Shown: one piece after another, positions 34,434 through 44,800 of the stretch
Numbering within the stretch: the first letter of the stretch is position 1
How the letters are laid out: the number at the start of each line of letters is the position of its first letter
Assembly (NCBI GenBank): GCA_016786885.1
Contig: JAEUVO010000039.1
Location: forward strand, 1-64,000
DNA: 64,000 bases
Reading direction: 5' to 3'
DNA from: Chitinophagaceae bacterium
GTDB taxonomy: Bacteria > Bacteroidota > Bacteroidia > Chitinophagales > Chitinophagaceae
The notes under the pieces: model-generated
Seen by the model: only the letters and a program-made list of their open reading frames with translations
Databases searched by the model: none
What the model was told of the DNA's origin: nothing
Translations under genes and position numbers: made by a program

Positions 34434-35824
34434 AGCCCATATTTATCTACCAGGTAAATAAAGGCAGCCATATTTACCGCTCCTAACTCCAATTCCCTTT
34501 TGTTCACTGCTTCAAATACATCGCTGCGGGCATGATGTATATCAAAATAACGTTGGGTATCAGGGTTCAGGCTGGCCGTTGGAGTTTTCAAAGACCGGTT
34601 TAGCGGGCCAATATCTGCACCTCCACCACCTTTGTTGATCTCTGTACACCCATATGGAGCTATCAGTGATTTCCAGGATAAAACTTTTTGATACTGCTCA
34701 TCACTGCCCGAAAAACCTAATGCCCTTGGCGTAAAACCACCAGCATCACTTTCCATAGCGAGAATATGTTTCTCATTTTTTGCCTTTGCTTCTTCAGCAT
34801 ATTTATTTCCTCCCCGTAAGCCATTTTCCTCATTGGCAAACAAAACAAAACGAATTGTTCGCTTAGGTTTATATCCGATAGCTTTAAAAGCTCTCAGTAT
34901 TTCAATTGTCTGTACACAACCGGCCCCGTCATCATGGGCACCTTCACAATTATCCCAACTATCCAAGTGCCCACCAACAGTAATTATTTCATCAGGAAAC
35001 TCTGTTCCCTTCAATTCTCCAATAATATTATGCCCGATTGTGTCGGGCAGAAAATGGCCATTTGTTTTTAGGGTCACCTTCACATTTCTTTTCTGCAGTT
35101 GTTCGCTCAGCCAATCAGCATCCCTTAAACCAATGGCAACAGCAGGAATCTTTGCATAGGCAGAATCATACCTTGTAGCTCCTGTATGTGGGTTATTATC
35201 TGTAGCATGACTCATACTTCTTATAATTACAGCTTTTGCGCCGTATTTTGCCGCTCGGCTGGGCCCCTGTCCTCTATACTGCCCGGCATCTCTGTATGCA
35301 AGAAAAGTGTTTACGTAAGTATCATTGAACTTATAATTATAGAAGACAATTTTACCCTTTATTTCTTCTTTTCTCTTTTCAAGTTCGTCAAAGGAGTTTA
35401 TTTGTATCACATCTTCTGTTAACCCATTTTTTCCTGAGCCAACAGAATTTCCAAGTGCTGCTATATCAAGAAATTTTGTTTTAATATTCATTTTTTTAAT
35501 CCCAGCTGCGGGCTCCGTATATGTTGCAGTAGCTTCATCCTTGCCCCCCCTCACCCAATGCGGTACCATACATTCCTGCATCCAGGCCTTATCTGCACCG
35601 CTTTCCTGCATAACTCTCAGGCCCCACTGTTCTGATTTTACCATACCGGGAGAGCCTGCCAGTCTTGCCCCGATCTTTTTTGTTAAATGCCGCAGGTTTT
35701 CATATGCCTTTCCATTTGTCAGTATTTCATCTGAAATACGCTTAATGAAAATCGAGTCTTCCGTCTGGGCAAAGGAAAATTGAACAGAAAAAGCAACCAA
35801 CAACAGAAATAACAGTTTTCGCAT
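34430..35824 (-). CDS. Secreted M28 family zinc aminopeptidase/carboxypeptidase
   Basis: 464 residues with the signal peptide 'MRKLLFLLLVAFSVQFSFAQ', so periplasmic or surface exposed. The M28 zinc site is visible: 'GGHLDSWDNCEGAHDDGAG' (His and bridging Asp), 'FVLFANEENGLRGG' (catalytic Glu and zinc Glu), 'MESDAGGFTPRALGF' and the final His in 'YFDIHHARSDVFE'. A PA-like insert lies about 115-230. Closest in style to plasma glutamate carboxypeptidase-like M28 enzymes; it probably trims peptides. Confidence 0.88.
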   Translation of the reverse strand: MRKLLFLLLVAFSVQFSFAQTEDSIFIKRISDEILTNGKAYENLRHLTKKIGARLAGSPGMVKSEQWGLRVMQESGADKAWMQECMVPHWVRGGKDEATATYTEPAAGIKKMNIKTKFLDIAALGNSVGSGKNGLTEDVIQINSFDELEKRKEEIKGKIVFYNYKFNDTYVNTFLAYRDAGQYRGQGPSRAAKYGAKAVIIRSMSHATDNNPHTGATRYDSAYAKIPAVAIGLRDADWLSEQLQKRNVKVTLKTNGHFLPDTIGHNIIGELKGTEFPDEIITVGGHLDSWDNCEGAHDDGAGCVQTIEILRAFKAIGYKPKRTIRFVLFANEENGLRGGNKYAEEAKAKNEKHILAMESDAGGFTPRALGFSGSDEQYQKVLSWKSLIAPYGCTEINKGGGGADIGPLNRSLKTPTASLNPDTQRYFDIHHARSDVFEAVNKRELELGAVNMAAFIYLVDKYGL

Positions 35825-35942
35825 GAGCCTGAATTTTATTAAAACTAATTGAAATTAGAAATGAAGATAATTATTTAAGATGAGTGGTAAACCAAACCCG
35901 TCTAAAACCGTTACCTTAGACATCCTTTTGAATTTTTGAATT

Positions 35943-37061
35943 ATGAAAATTGGTATTGTTTGCTACCCTACGTTTGGAGGTTCAGGTGTGCTGGCCACAG
36001 AGCTGGGTAAAGCACTGGCTCAAAAAGGACATCTTGTTCATTTTATTACCTACCAGCAGCCTGTAAGATTAGGTGGCTTTACACCCAACATACTTTATCA
36101 TGAAGTACAGGTGCCCACTTATCCGTTATTTGACTATCCTCCCTATGAGACGGCACTGGCCAGCACTATGGTGGATGTAATCAAAAACAATGATCTTGAT
36201 CTGCTGCATGTGCATTATGCTATTCCCCATGCATCAGCAGCTTATATGGCCAAACAGATATTAAAAAAAGAGGGTAAGAATATTCCTGTCATCACCACCC
36301 TGCATGGAACAGATATAACGCTGGTAGGAAGAGATAAAACCTATGCCCCAGTAGTAACTTTTTCTATCAATGAAAGCGATGCTATCACGGCAGTATCACA
36401 AAATCTCCGGGATGAAACATTCAAGCATTTTGACATCACAAAAGAGATCGAAGTGATTGTGAATTTTGTAGACGTAAGCCGTTTCAGCAGAAAACCGATT
36501 GATGCATTCAGAAAAGTAATAGCCCCAAACGGGGAAAGAATCCTTCTCCATGCATCCAATTTCAGAAAAATAAAGAGAGTACAGGATGTGGTAAAGATCT
36601 TTGCAGAAGTGAATAAGCAAATACCTTCAAAGCTATTGTTTGTTGGCGACGGACCTGAAAGAAGTACTGCAGAAGATCTGAGCCGTGAATTGGGTGTATG
36701 CGATGAGATACGCTTTGTGGGCAAACAGGAACAAATGGAAGATATACTTGCTATCGCAGACCTGTTCCTGCTTACTTCTGAATATGAGAGTTTCGGTTTG
36801 GCCGCATTGGAAGCTATGGCGGCTGGTGTGCCGGTTATTTCTACCAATGCAGGTGGTCTTGGCGAAATAAATATTCCAGGAGAAACAGGTTATATGGCTG
36901 ATGTAGGCGAAGTAGACACTATGAGCAAACAGGCTTTATCGATCTTACAGAATAATGAGATCTTAATAGGGTTTAAGGAAAGAGCCGCTGCACATGCAAA
37001 AAAATTTGACATACATAATATCGTACCCCTTTACGAAAAATTATACGAAAGATTTTTATAA
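35943..37061 (+). CDS. bshA: N-acetyl-alpha-D-glucosaminyl L-malate synthase
   Basis: 372 residues, GT4 glycosyltransferase. It transfers GlcNAc from UDP-GlcNAc to malate, the first step of bacillithiol synthesis. BshA features are 'IGIVCYPTFGGSGVLATELG', 'HYAIPHASAAYMAKQIL', 'TTLHGTDITLVGRD', 'FVGDGPERSTAEDL' and 'TSEYESFGLAALEAMAAGVP' (the E-x7-E nucleotide-sugar motif). This implies that bacillithiol is the low-molecular-weight thiol of the organism, which matters for the persulfide chemistry at 49-62 kb. Confidence 0.93.
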   Translation: MKIGIVCYPTFGGSGVLATELGKALAQKGHLVHFITYQQPVRLGGFTPNILYHEVQVPTYPLFDYPPYETALASTMVDVIKNNDLDLLHVHYAIPHASAAYMAKQILKKEGKNIPVITTLHGTDITLVGRDKTYAPVVTFSINESDAITAVSQNLRDETFKHFDITKEIEVIVNFVDVSRFSRKPIDAFRKVIAPNGERILLHASNFRKIKRVQDVVKIFAEVNKQIPSKLLFVGDGPERSTAEDLSRELGVCDEIRFVGKQEQMEDILAIADLFLLTSEYESFGLAALEAMAAGVPVISTNAGGLGEINIPGETGYMADVGEVDTMSKQALSILQNNEILIGFKERAAAHAKKFDIHNIVPLYEKLYERFL

Positions 37062-37063
37062 CA

Positions 37064-37091
37064 ACAAAGCCACGATAATTCGTGGCTTTGT
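37064..37091. terminator. Bidirectional hairpin between bshA and the EnvC-like gene
   Basis: A 12-bp perfect stem ACAAAGCCACGA / TCGTGGCTTTGT around a short loop lies in the 58-base gap between the two convergent genes. It serves both strands; the flanking T-runs are weak. Confidence 0.8.
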
Positions 37092-37119
37092 AATATGTTG
37101 ATTTTTCACAGTTATATTA

Positions 37120-38460
37120 TCAACGACGAAGCCATGGCCATGGATCTACATTTTTTGTTTCAATCATTAATATAAAATCGATCTGACCTCCATTTCCGTC
37201 GTCATCTTTTCCTGCTCTTCCTATCTGTTGCCCAGTTTTAACTGTTGCCCCTTTTGAAACGGTTACTCCGGATAAATTACTGTAAGTAGTAAAATATTTT
37301 CCATGCCTGATGGTAATTGCCATTCCATCTCCAAGGTTATAGACGCCACTTACTTCGCCATCAAATACAGCCTTTACCGCTACTCCGGAAGATGGTGTCG
37401 CAATTGTAAGACCGGGATTATCAAATGTCAACAGGGTATTTTCAATTTTGTTAGGACCGAACCTTAACGTTACCACTCCGTTATCAACCGGCCAGGGAAG
37501 TCTTGCTTTATTTGCCTGAAAGCTGGTGTTTAAAGCCACATCTTTTGCATTAAGGTCAAGGTAGCTATCAGGTTTTTTAGTTACTTCATTTCTTTTGCTC
37601 GTTGTGCCAGTTGCAGCAGGAGTAGTAGTGGGGTTTGTTGTAGTTGAAGGTTTCTCCGGGTTTTTCTTTTCTGCAATTTCATCAGCCTTTCTCTTTGCAT
37701 CAGCTTCCGCTTTCGCCTTAGCTTTTGCAGCTTCAATTTCTCTTCTTACTATGGCGGTAATTGCATTTTGAAGATCCCTGTCTCTTTTCTTCTTGGAAGC
37801 TATTTGTCCCTGCAATTCTTTTTCTTTTGATTTCAGTTGTGAAACCACTGCATCCTTTTCCTTTTTCTGAACTGCCAGTTCCTGCACTTGTTTGGTCTGG
37901 CTTTGCAATGCAACATTCTTTTGATCTTTTCTTACCAATTGCTGCCTTTTACGCTGAGCTATCAATTGCTGTGTTTCCAATATTGTACTTACCTGTTTTT
38001 CCCTGTATGCCCTGTAGCTTTTCAGGTAGGCAACCCTTTTGATGGCATCATTGAAGCTACCGGCAGAAAAAATAAAGTTCAGGTAATCATAATTACTCCT
38101 GTTTTTATAGGAGTAAACAATTGTCCTGGCATATTGGGTTTTTAGTGTATCCAACTGCTTATTCAAACGGTAAATTTCCAGTTCGCTGAGATAGATATCA
38201 TCATCAATTGATCTTAGTTCTTTGTTGATTGTACCAATGTATTGCTCCTGCAGGTTTATCTTCCGGTTTAACATATTCAACTGGCCAAGGCTCTGCTTGG
38301 TTTGCCCTTTAACTTTGTTATACATACCCTGTATTTCTTTCAATTCCCGTTGTATTTCCTGCCTTTCTTTTTCCAACTGTGATTTATCCTGATCGGGTTG
38401 ACCATAACATAAAGTGGCAAATCCAATAAACAATAACGGTAAGACTATTTTTTTTCTCAT
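37120..38460 (-). CDS. EnvC-like murein hydrolase activator with degenerate LytM domain
   Basis: 446 residues from the ATG at 38460, which begins a signal peptide ('MRKKIVLPLLFIGFATLCYG'); an upstream in-frame ATG at 38517 would bury it. Residues about 25-270 are long coiled coils, then a Thr/Pro-rich spacer, then a LytM/M23 domain. The M23 zinc ligands are missing: 'DNPGLTIATP' in place of H-x3-D, 'YSNL' in place of YAHL and 'QIDFIL' in place of H-x-H. As in E. coli EnvC, such domains activate amidases instead of cutting peptidoglycan, so a role in daughter cell separation is likely. It follows the DUF4292 lipoprotein gene. Confidence 0.88.
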   Translation of the reverse strand: MRKKIVLPLLFIGFATLCYGQPDQDKSQLEKERQEIQRELKEIQGMYNKVKGQTKQSLGQLNMLNRKINLQEQYIGTINKELRSIDDDIYLSELEIYRLNKQLDTLKTQYARTIVYSYKNRSNYDYLNFIFSAGSFNDAIKRVAYLKSYRAYREKQVSTILETQQLIAQRKRQQLVRKDQKNVALQSQTKQVQELAVQKKEKDAVVSQLKSKEKELQGQIASKKKRDRDLQNAITAIVRREIEAAKAKAKAEADAKRKADEIAEKKNPEKPSTTTNPTTTPAATGTTSKRNEVTKKPDSYLDLNAKDVALNTSFQANKARLPWPVDNGVVTLRFGPNKIENTLLTFDNPGLTIATPSSGVAVKAVFDGEVSGVYNLGDGMAITIRHGKYFTTYSNLSGVTVSKGATVKTGQQIGRAGKDDDGNGGQIDFILMIETKNVDPWPWLRR

Positions 38461-38540
38461 ACTAAATGGGATATGGGTTAAAAAAACAGGGTGCGGAATG
38501 ACTTCTGATAACGGCAATATGCAAAATAAATTTTATCCGG

Positions 38541-39359
38541 CTATTCAGACTTATAATTTTTTGGCACATTAAAGGGGAAACTTAACGTTTCATTAAATTC
38601 ATACTGTTTGAAATTCAGCTTAATACCGAGCTTCTTTTTCTCAGATACTGTAATGGTTCTTTTTTTGGAAAAAGCTACTCCCTTCTTTGTCTCGTAATCA
38701 GAATAGGTAAGATAACTGGTCCGGTTTCTCTGTTCATCAAGGTCATCCAGCTTACTGCTCTGAAGAAGTTTCTCAGGTTCGCTTATAGTAATCAGCATTT
38801 TGAATATGTCGTTTATTCCAAGCAAAGAGACAGAGCCGGATGATTTACTGTATGAAGTGATATTAGAATCAAGGAACACCGGGTTCCCTATAAGTAAATC
38901 CTGCAGAGAAGGGAGATCCAGGGGCAACGCTGTTATTTCCTGTAAGTAAGCTACGCTACGGGCTATATAAATCTTGTTCTGTTTGTCGAGCAACTTGACA
39001 GAATCGGGTGTTATATATGCCCTCAGCCCTTCGATGCCTAATATAGCAGTAATGGATACCCAGATTACACTGTCTTTGTACATTCTGATCTGTGCATTTA
39101 CATCCATCTTCTTACCGTCCGGGTCATCATAATCTACATCCATCTTTGCTGAAAATGTAGTAAAGTTAATTTTATGATTACGAATATGATTATAATTTTC
39201 TCTTATAAAAGCAAGTGAGTCTTCTCTGCCATTGTAAACCGGGGGGGTGACAATTGCTACAGTGTCTTTTTTTACTATGACTGATTGAATTTTCCGTGTA
39301 TCCTTGCAGGAACAAAGCAAGCAGGTAAATGAAATAAAAACAACTGAGAATCTGATCAT
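38541..39359 (-). CDS. DUF4292 family lipoprotein
   Basis: 272 residues with a lipoprotein signal 'MIRFSVVFISFTCLLCSC' (lipid-bearing Cys at 18). The body ('AKMDVDYDDPDGKKMDVNAQ', 'DSVIWVSITAILGIEGLRAY', 'PDSVKLLDKQNKIYI', 'LPSLQDLLIGNP') matches DUF4292, which has a LolA/LolB-like flavour and is usually encoded beside an EnvC-like protein in Bacteroidota. A role in the envelope is likely; the exact function is unknown. Twelve bases after dut. Confidence 0.82.
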   Translation of the reverse strand: MIRFSVVFISFTCLLCSCKDTRKIQSVIVKKDTVAIVTPPVYNGREDSLAFIRENYNHIRNHKINFTTFSAKMDVDYDDPDGKKMDVNAQIRMYKDSVIWVSITAILGIEGLRAYITPDSVKLLDKQNKIYIARSVAYLQEITALPLDLPSLQDLLIGNPVFLDSNITSYSKSSGSVSLLGINDIFKMLITISEPEKLLQSSKLDDLDEQRNRTSYLTYSDYETKKGVAFSKKRTITVSEKKKLGIKLNFKQYEFNETLSFPFNVPKNYKSE

Positions 39360-39371
39360 AATTAAACTCCT

Positions 39372-39815
39372 TTATTGCTTACCGGTATGACCGAAGCCTC
39401 CATCATTCCTTTCTGTGAATGCTAATTTTTCTGTTTCCTTCCAGGTACATTTCTCAACCTTCTGAATAACCATTTGCGCTATCCGATCTCCATGCTGAAT
39501 GACGTGCTCTTCTGTTGAAAGGTTGATTAAGATAATCTTAATTTCTCCCCGGTAGTCTGCGTCAATTGTCCCAGGAGTATTAAGGCAAGTAATCCCTTGC
39601 TTGATTGCCAGGCCGCTTCTTGGACGAATCTGCGCTTCATAACCTTCGGGTAATTCTATAAACAGCCCCGTGGGCACCAGAACTCTGTCTAATGGTTTTA
39701 AAACAAAAGGAACATCCAGGTGAGCCCTGATATCCATTCCTGAAGAACCAGCTGTTGCATAAGCTGGTAAAGGGTTAGATGATTGATTAATAATTTTTAC
39801 TTCCAATCCGGACAT
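39372..39815 (-). CDS. dut: dUTP diphosphatase
   Basis: 147 residues from the ATG at 39815 ('[19 protein letters not shown]'); an earlier in-frame ATG would overlap ispF and add Cys-rich sequence. It hydrolyses dUTP to dUMP. The five trimer motifs are visible: '[10 protein letters not shown]', '[11 protein letters not shown]', '[17 protein letters not shown]', '[12 protein letters not shown]' and the C-terminal '[10 protein letters not shown]'. Confidence 0.95.
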   Translation of the reverse strand: MSGLEVKIINQSSNPLPAYATAGSSGMDIRAHLDVPFVLKPLDRVLVPTGLFIELPEGYEAQIRPRSGLAIKQGITCLNTPGTIDADYRGEIKIILINLSTEEHVIQHGDRIAQMVIQKVEKCTWKETEKLAFTERNDGGFGHTGKQ

Positions 39816-39843
39816 GCAGCAAAGATAAGTATCAGTATCGTTA

Positions 39844-40326
39844 CTAAGCCTTTTTACGGAGCAATACAGTAGCATAAGCCATTAGTCCTTCTTCTCTTCC
39901 GGCAAACCCCATTTGTTCCGTAGTGGTTGCTTTTACAGAAATATCCTTTCCTTCAACTCCTAATATATCTGCTATGATCTTTTGCATTTCCGGTACATAA
40001 GATTTTATTTTAGGTGCTTCCAGGCAAAGAGTACTGTCCACATTTACCACAACAAAACTCTCTTGGTGAATTAATGCAATTGTTTTTTGCAACAATATTT
40101 TACTATCAATATTCTTGTATGCCGGATTGGTATTTGGAAAATGAATGCCGATATCTCCCAGGCTTAATGCTCCCAGTAAAGCATCACAAATAGCATGTAA
40201 AAGTACATCCGCATCACTATGCCCCAATGCACCTTTATGATGAGGAATATTGACCCCTCCAATCCAAAGCTCTCTGCCTTCTGCCAGCTGATGAAAATCT
40301 ACTCCTGATCCTATTCGATATGACAT
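39844..40326 (-). CDS. ispF: 2-C-methyl-D-erythritol 2,4-cyclodiphosphate synthase
   Basis: 160 residues from the ATG at 40326 ('[17 protein letters not shown]'). Isoprenoid synthesis by the MEP pathway. The zinc site residues are in 'GVDFHQL' and '[19 protein letters not shown]'; '[12 protein letters not shown]' and '[20 protein letters not shown]' are family motifs. Next in a minus-strand run towards dut, the DUF4292 gene and the EnvC-like gene. Confidence 0.95.
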   Translation of the reverse strand: MSYRIGSGVDFHQLAEGRELWIGGVNIPHHKGALGHSDADVLLHAICDALLGALSLGDIGIHFPNTNPAYKNIDSKILLQKTIALIHQESFVVVNVDSTLCLEAPKIKSYVPEMQKIIADILGVEGKDISVKATTTEQMGFAGREEGLMAYATVLLRKKA

Positions 40327-40404
40327 ATCAATTCTTTTTACAAATATCATCAAAAGCCATCTTACCTTATAAAATGCTCCTTACTATTTGCAAGGCGCAT
40401 AAAA

Positions 40405-40435
40405 AAAGAGTCCCGGTATTTTACCGGGACTCTTT
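40405..40435 (-). terminator. Terminator after porV
   Basis: A 14-bp stem AAAGAGTCCCGGTA / TACCGGGACTCTTT with a 3-base loop, starting about 20 bases past the porV stop, flanked by an A-run that reads as a T-run on the minus strand. It separates porU-porV from ispF-dut. Confidence 0.88.
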
Positions 40436-40456
40436 ATATCAAAAAGAAGCTGATTA

Positions 40457-41602
40457 TTATTTTGCTGCTTTAGCACCACCATCGAAGTCAAACAATATAG
40501 AAAAACGAAGAGTGTTTGAAAGTGGATTACGGCTAACACCTGCTCCTGTCGGAACAAGGTAAGCGAAGTTGAAACCAAATATGTTGTACTTAAGACCCAA
40601 ACCAGCAGTAAAATAGCGGCGGTTACCTTTGTTTTTGTTCTCATAGAAATAACCTGCACGAAGAGCAAACTGGTTATTGTACCAGTATTCAGCACCAAGG
40701 CTTAGTTGGAGTTCTTTTATTTCTTCTCCGAAGCCATCAGGAGCATCTCCAAAAGAGCTGAACCAGCTACCAAGTACCCCTTTATTTCTGTATTCTGTAA
40801 GAGCAACAGCATCACCTTCAGCAGGAGGAGTGGGAACCAGAAGTTTGTTTATTTCCACACCGAAAGATATCTGGTTAACATTGTTGAATTTCTTTGTGTA
40901 GTTAGTACCGAAACCTAAGTTAGCGGGGATGAAATCCTTAGCATCTGCGTTATCTGTGTAAGAGATCTTAGCACCGAGGTTTTGCAGAACAACACCCCAG
41001 TTCCAGCCTTTAGTACCAGTGTGATACCAGCCAAGATCAGCAGCAACTGAGCTACCGGCCTTGTAAGTAGTGCTACCTACAGTAGTACCACCAGCCAGGT
41101 TAGAGTTAATATATTTCAAAGCAATACCAACACCATTCTTGGTGTTAAGTCGACGGGAATATCCTACATCGATACCAAATTCACGGGGGCGGAAGCTACC
41201 GAAGTCGTTACCCAGATTATCGGTAAAAGTAATATTACCAAGACTAAAGTAACGAACAGAACCAGACAATGCCTGGTTTTCATCAAATTTGTAGTAGCCG
41301 GAAAGTGTAGCGAGATAAACATCATTTACAAGATCTTTCAGCCATGGTGTATAAGTAGCACCTATTCCACCATTTGATTCATTGAAAGCTACTTTACCGA
41401 TATTCCATAAACCTGAATAAGCATCCGGAGAAGTGGCAACACCAAGTTCTCCCATGCCGCCTGAACGGGCATCTGGTGAAATTCGAAGGAAAGGAACAGC
41501 AGTTGTAACAACGTTAATTGGTTCTACCTGAGCTTTTACAGCAGATGATAATCCACAAAAAAGCAGGATTCCGGCAGTTAGTTTTAAAGCAGTTGGTCTC
41601 AT
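40457..41602 (-). CDS. porV: Type IX secretion outer membrane protein PorV
   Basis: 381 residues with signal peptide 'LKLTAGILLFCGLSSAVKAQ', then 'FLRISPDARSGGMGELGVAT', the signature of the PorV/PorQ family, and a FadL-like beta barrel. PorV shuttles T9SS cargo from the translocon to the attachment complex and works with the sortase PorU, encoded directly upstream here. The pair order porU-porV is conserved in Bacteroidota. Confidence 0.93.
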   Translation of the reverse strand: MRPTALKLTAGILLFCGLSSAVKAQVEPINVVTTAVPFLRISPDARSGGMGELGVATSPDAYSGLWNIGKVAFNESNGGIGATYTPWLKDLVNDVYLATLSGYYKFDENQALSGSVRYFSLGNITFTDNLGNDFGSFRPREFGIDVGYSRRLNTKNGVGIALKYINSNLAGGTTVGSTTYKAGSSVAADLGWYHTGTKGWNWGVVLQNLGAKISYTDNADAKDFIPANLGFGTNYTKKFNNVNQISFGVEINKLLVPTPPAEGDAVALTEYRNKGVLGSWFSSFGDAPDGFGEEIKELQLSLGAEYWYNNQFALRAGYFYENKNKGNRRYFTAGLGLKYNIFGFNFAYLVPTGAGVSRNPLSNTLRFSILFDFDGGAKAAK

Positions 41603-41649
41603 TAGAAATTTTTTAATAATGGTGTAAATATAGAGCTTTTGAATAAATA

Positions 41650-41657
41650 CAAAACTA
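41650..41657 (-). promoter_or_regulatory. -7 box upstream of porV
   Basis: On the minus strand the sequence reads TAGTTTTG, a full match to TAnnTTTG, 48 bases before the porV ATG. No clear TTTG box is visible 19-23 bases upstream. It suggests that porV can be transcribed apart from porU. The rest of the 219-base gap holds nothing I recognise. Confidence 0.4.
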
Positions 41658-41821
41658 AAATAGAGAATTTTATCTGAAACGAAAAAATTGTCGATTTTAG
41701 GTGGTACTCAACGGTTTTTAGGTTCCCGGATGGCGTCAGCCAACGGGCAAATTTCAGAAAAAACGTCTTCTTTTCGATTTTATTGTTAAAATTTATTTTT
41801 GGGGTGTAAAATTCTGGTTTT

Positions 41822-44800
41822 TCATAAAATTACCAGCTTGCCCAGCACTTCTTTTGCCTTTTTATCTGATGATATTACCCTGATTTTATATAAATACACC
41901 CCTCTGCCGGGCCTGTCGCCATACTCGTCTTTTCCATCCCAGAGAATGTCGGAGACACGATTTCCGGAAGAATTTATGGTTTCGATGATCGTTTTTATTG
42001 TACGGCCTGTTATCGTCATTACCTGGAGCTGTACCTGTAACTGTTGTCCCGGTTTGTTATGTTCAAACCAAAAACGGGTATTGGTGGTAAAAGGATTGGG
42101 GTAGTTCAAAACATGACTAAGCTCCAACTCACCATCATTTGCAACGATAAAATCCAATGTAATTTCACTGGAATTATTCAACACATCCCATGCTTTGATC
42201 TTAATTGAGTGTGGGCCCGGAGGCAAGTCGGGAAGCTGAAACCGCACCATACCTTGCTGGTAACTATCTAGTTCGCCCTGATAATAATCATTGAGGATAA
42301 AATACTGGTTGTTGTCATTATCTAATGTAGCCACAATATCATGGCCTATGCCGGTACCAGTTGTATTTATTCCCGAAGAATCGATAAGCTTGACAAGTAA
42401 CACCGGTTTTTGATTAGCAAGCCCCCCATTTACAAATTGCTCATCATTTAGCCAGGCCTTTAGATCTGGCCCATCCTTATCATTGTTTATACCGCTTCCG
42501 GTTCCCCCAACCACAAAATTGCTAAAAAGACCGCTGCCATCCTGCGTACCGTTTTCAGCATACAGGCTCAGCCTCCCAAAACCATATTGAAAATTGATAT
42601 CCTTTGGTACTTTGAAAGAAAATGTAAATCTCCCGTTGTGTACCGAGGCTTTCCCCTTAAAAAGAATATTGTTTTGTGTTTGAAAACTGGTAACCGGGCT
42701 ACCGGGATCATTGCCAAGAGTATTCACTGTTTGGGACTTATCAAAAACAACAGGATAAACATTACCATTAAATCCTGATAACACATTGCCCGAGATGTCG
42801 ATGACTTCGCCATCGATTACAATTTTTTCAGCAGCACTTATTGTATCTGCTTGTAAAACAGTTATACCGTTTACACTTGTTGCTCTCACTCCCAGTGAAG
42901 GAAACGCAAGTGACATGGCAGGGTCACCCAATAATGTAAATTTTCTGTTGTTGGCTATATCCCCTGAGGTCTGGTATGTATAGTTCTTTGCCTCTTTTAC
43001 AGCCTCCCCAAGTGTTCTGTATTTACCGTTGGCATCAGGCAATAGCGCAAATTGTATATAGTTATTATTCATTACCCTGTTGCTGAATGCAAAAACAAGC
43101 CTTGTTGTAGTCATCAGTGCAATGGCCCCGGTTTTTTGTCTCAGCAAAATATTTTCTCCAAGAGAGTTTATTGTTGGATTATCGTACGGTGCAAAATCGC
43201 AGGTAGCCGTAATAAACAATGGTAACCTGTTTTCATTACTCCAGTTGTTCACTATATCCTGGTCAAGTATCGTTTCCTCTGCCAGTCTCCTTGAACCGCC
43301 ATGACCATTATAATTCCAAATAAGCGTACCATTATAAATTTGGTTATTAATAGCCTGGTTAGCCTGCGGATAACGGCTACCCCCTGCTCCACTCTCCTGC
43401 TGATAAGCGTCCAGGTATATTTTCCGTTGATTAAACACCGCTCCTGCAGATGATGCGGTAGTAGTTATTATCTCAGCATCCTGCAAATGCAGGTTATCGT
43501 CTTCATCATCTGCAATAAAAGTGAGATTACTTCGCCATGGGCCGAAACTTTCTGAGGCATAATAAGCTTCTACCTTGTCTACAAAATTTTTGGCCTCAGT
43601 TATGTTTTTCGCCGGCACACGGCCAATTCCAATATCAAGGTAATTAGTCACCAGCCCGGAATTGATGTCCTCATTGTCATCCAAAAATCCAAAAAAATCA
43701 TCTGATGCATATGTTGACAGAGGATCATTAGAAAAACCACTCTGATACGAAGGAACAAGGTTTGTATTGTTATTTATTCTGTTCTTATAATCAAAGGAGG
43801 CATCTCCAAATAACAATAAATATTTAGGTTTATCAACTGTATTTGTGCCATACTTATCATAGTACATTTTTACAAAATCCCGAATAGCGGTGGGATCCGG
43901 AGAGCCGCTGCCAAATTCATTAAATACTTGTTCAGTTGTCACTACAACTACTCGTAAGTTATTTTGTTGTTGATGAAATTGTGCAAGCCTTTGTGCCTGC
44001 GGCAATAAAGATGAATGGGTAACAATTAAAAAATCTGCCGGTGAAGTACTGTGAAGATCCTGGTTGTTGATCTTTCCAATTCCTGCAGGGACTAAAAAGG
44101 CATTATTATTAAAAGCTATATACTCTCTTAACCGAGAACAATCATTTACAAACCGGAATTCAGTACCCGATAAAACTCCCGTCATTCTTGTAGGATGTAA
44201 AGGATCTGTAACTTCCCAAACCTGGGTGGAAGAGGTGGCGTTTTTCACGATAAATTCTGCATTACCATTACCTACGCTTAACCAGTCTCTGAATAATAAC
44301 TGATCTGTTCCACTTATAGACAAATTCCGCCTGGCAAAAACCTCAAACCAGTTAAGCCATCCCTGCGAATTAAAACTTCCCGGCACATAAGTATAATTGA
44401 TACTGATATTGCTTTGGGAAGCTATCGAGGATAACAATACAGTTGAAGGCTGTACAAACAAATCATACTGACCACCACCAACTGAATTAATAAGTTGTTG
44501 TCCCGCTGGCTGGTCATTTACTTTAATATCAAACCGGCTGCTTGTATCTACTGATCTTGCTACACAATTGCTTTGCAGTAATAAAGGTGTATTAATAAGA
44601 ATGTCAGGGATAGTAACAGAAAATGTTCTTGTCAAACTTTTTCCTGGGGCATTTGTAAATTCCTCACCATACCATTCTTTACCACTAGCAAGGAAATTGA
44701 TTGTATCTGATTCATGAAAGAGCCTTTCAGAAAAACTTGTAACAGTAGTAGCCGGAGAGCCTGATAATGGGGCATTTTGTACCCGTTCTCCACTCCCTCC

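Noticed and set aside
37120..38460. Active M23 endopeptidase
   Set aside because: The zinc ligands of the LytM domain are replaced, so it is called an EnvC-like activator, not a peptidase.
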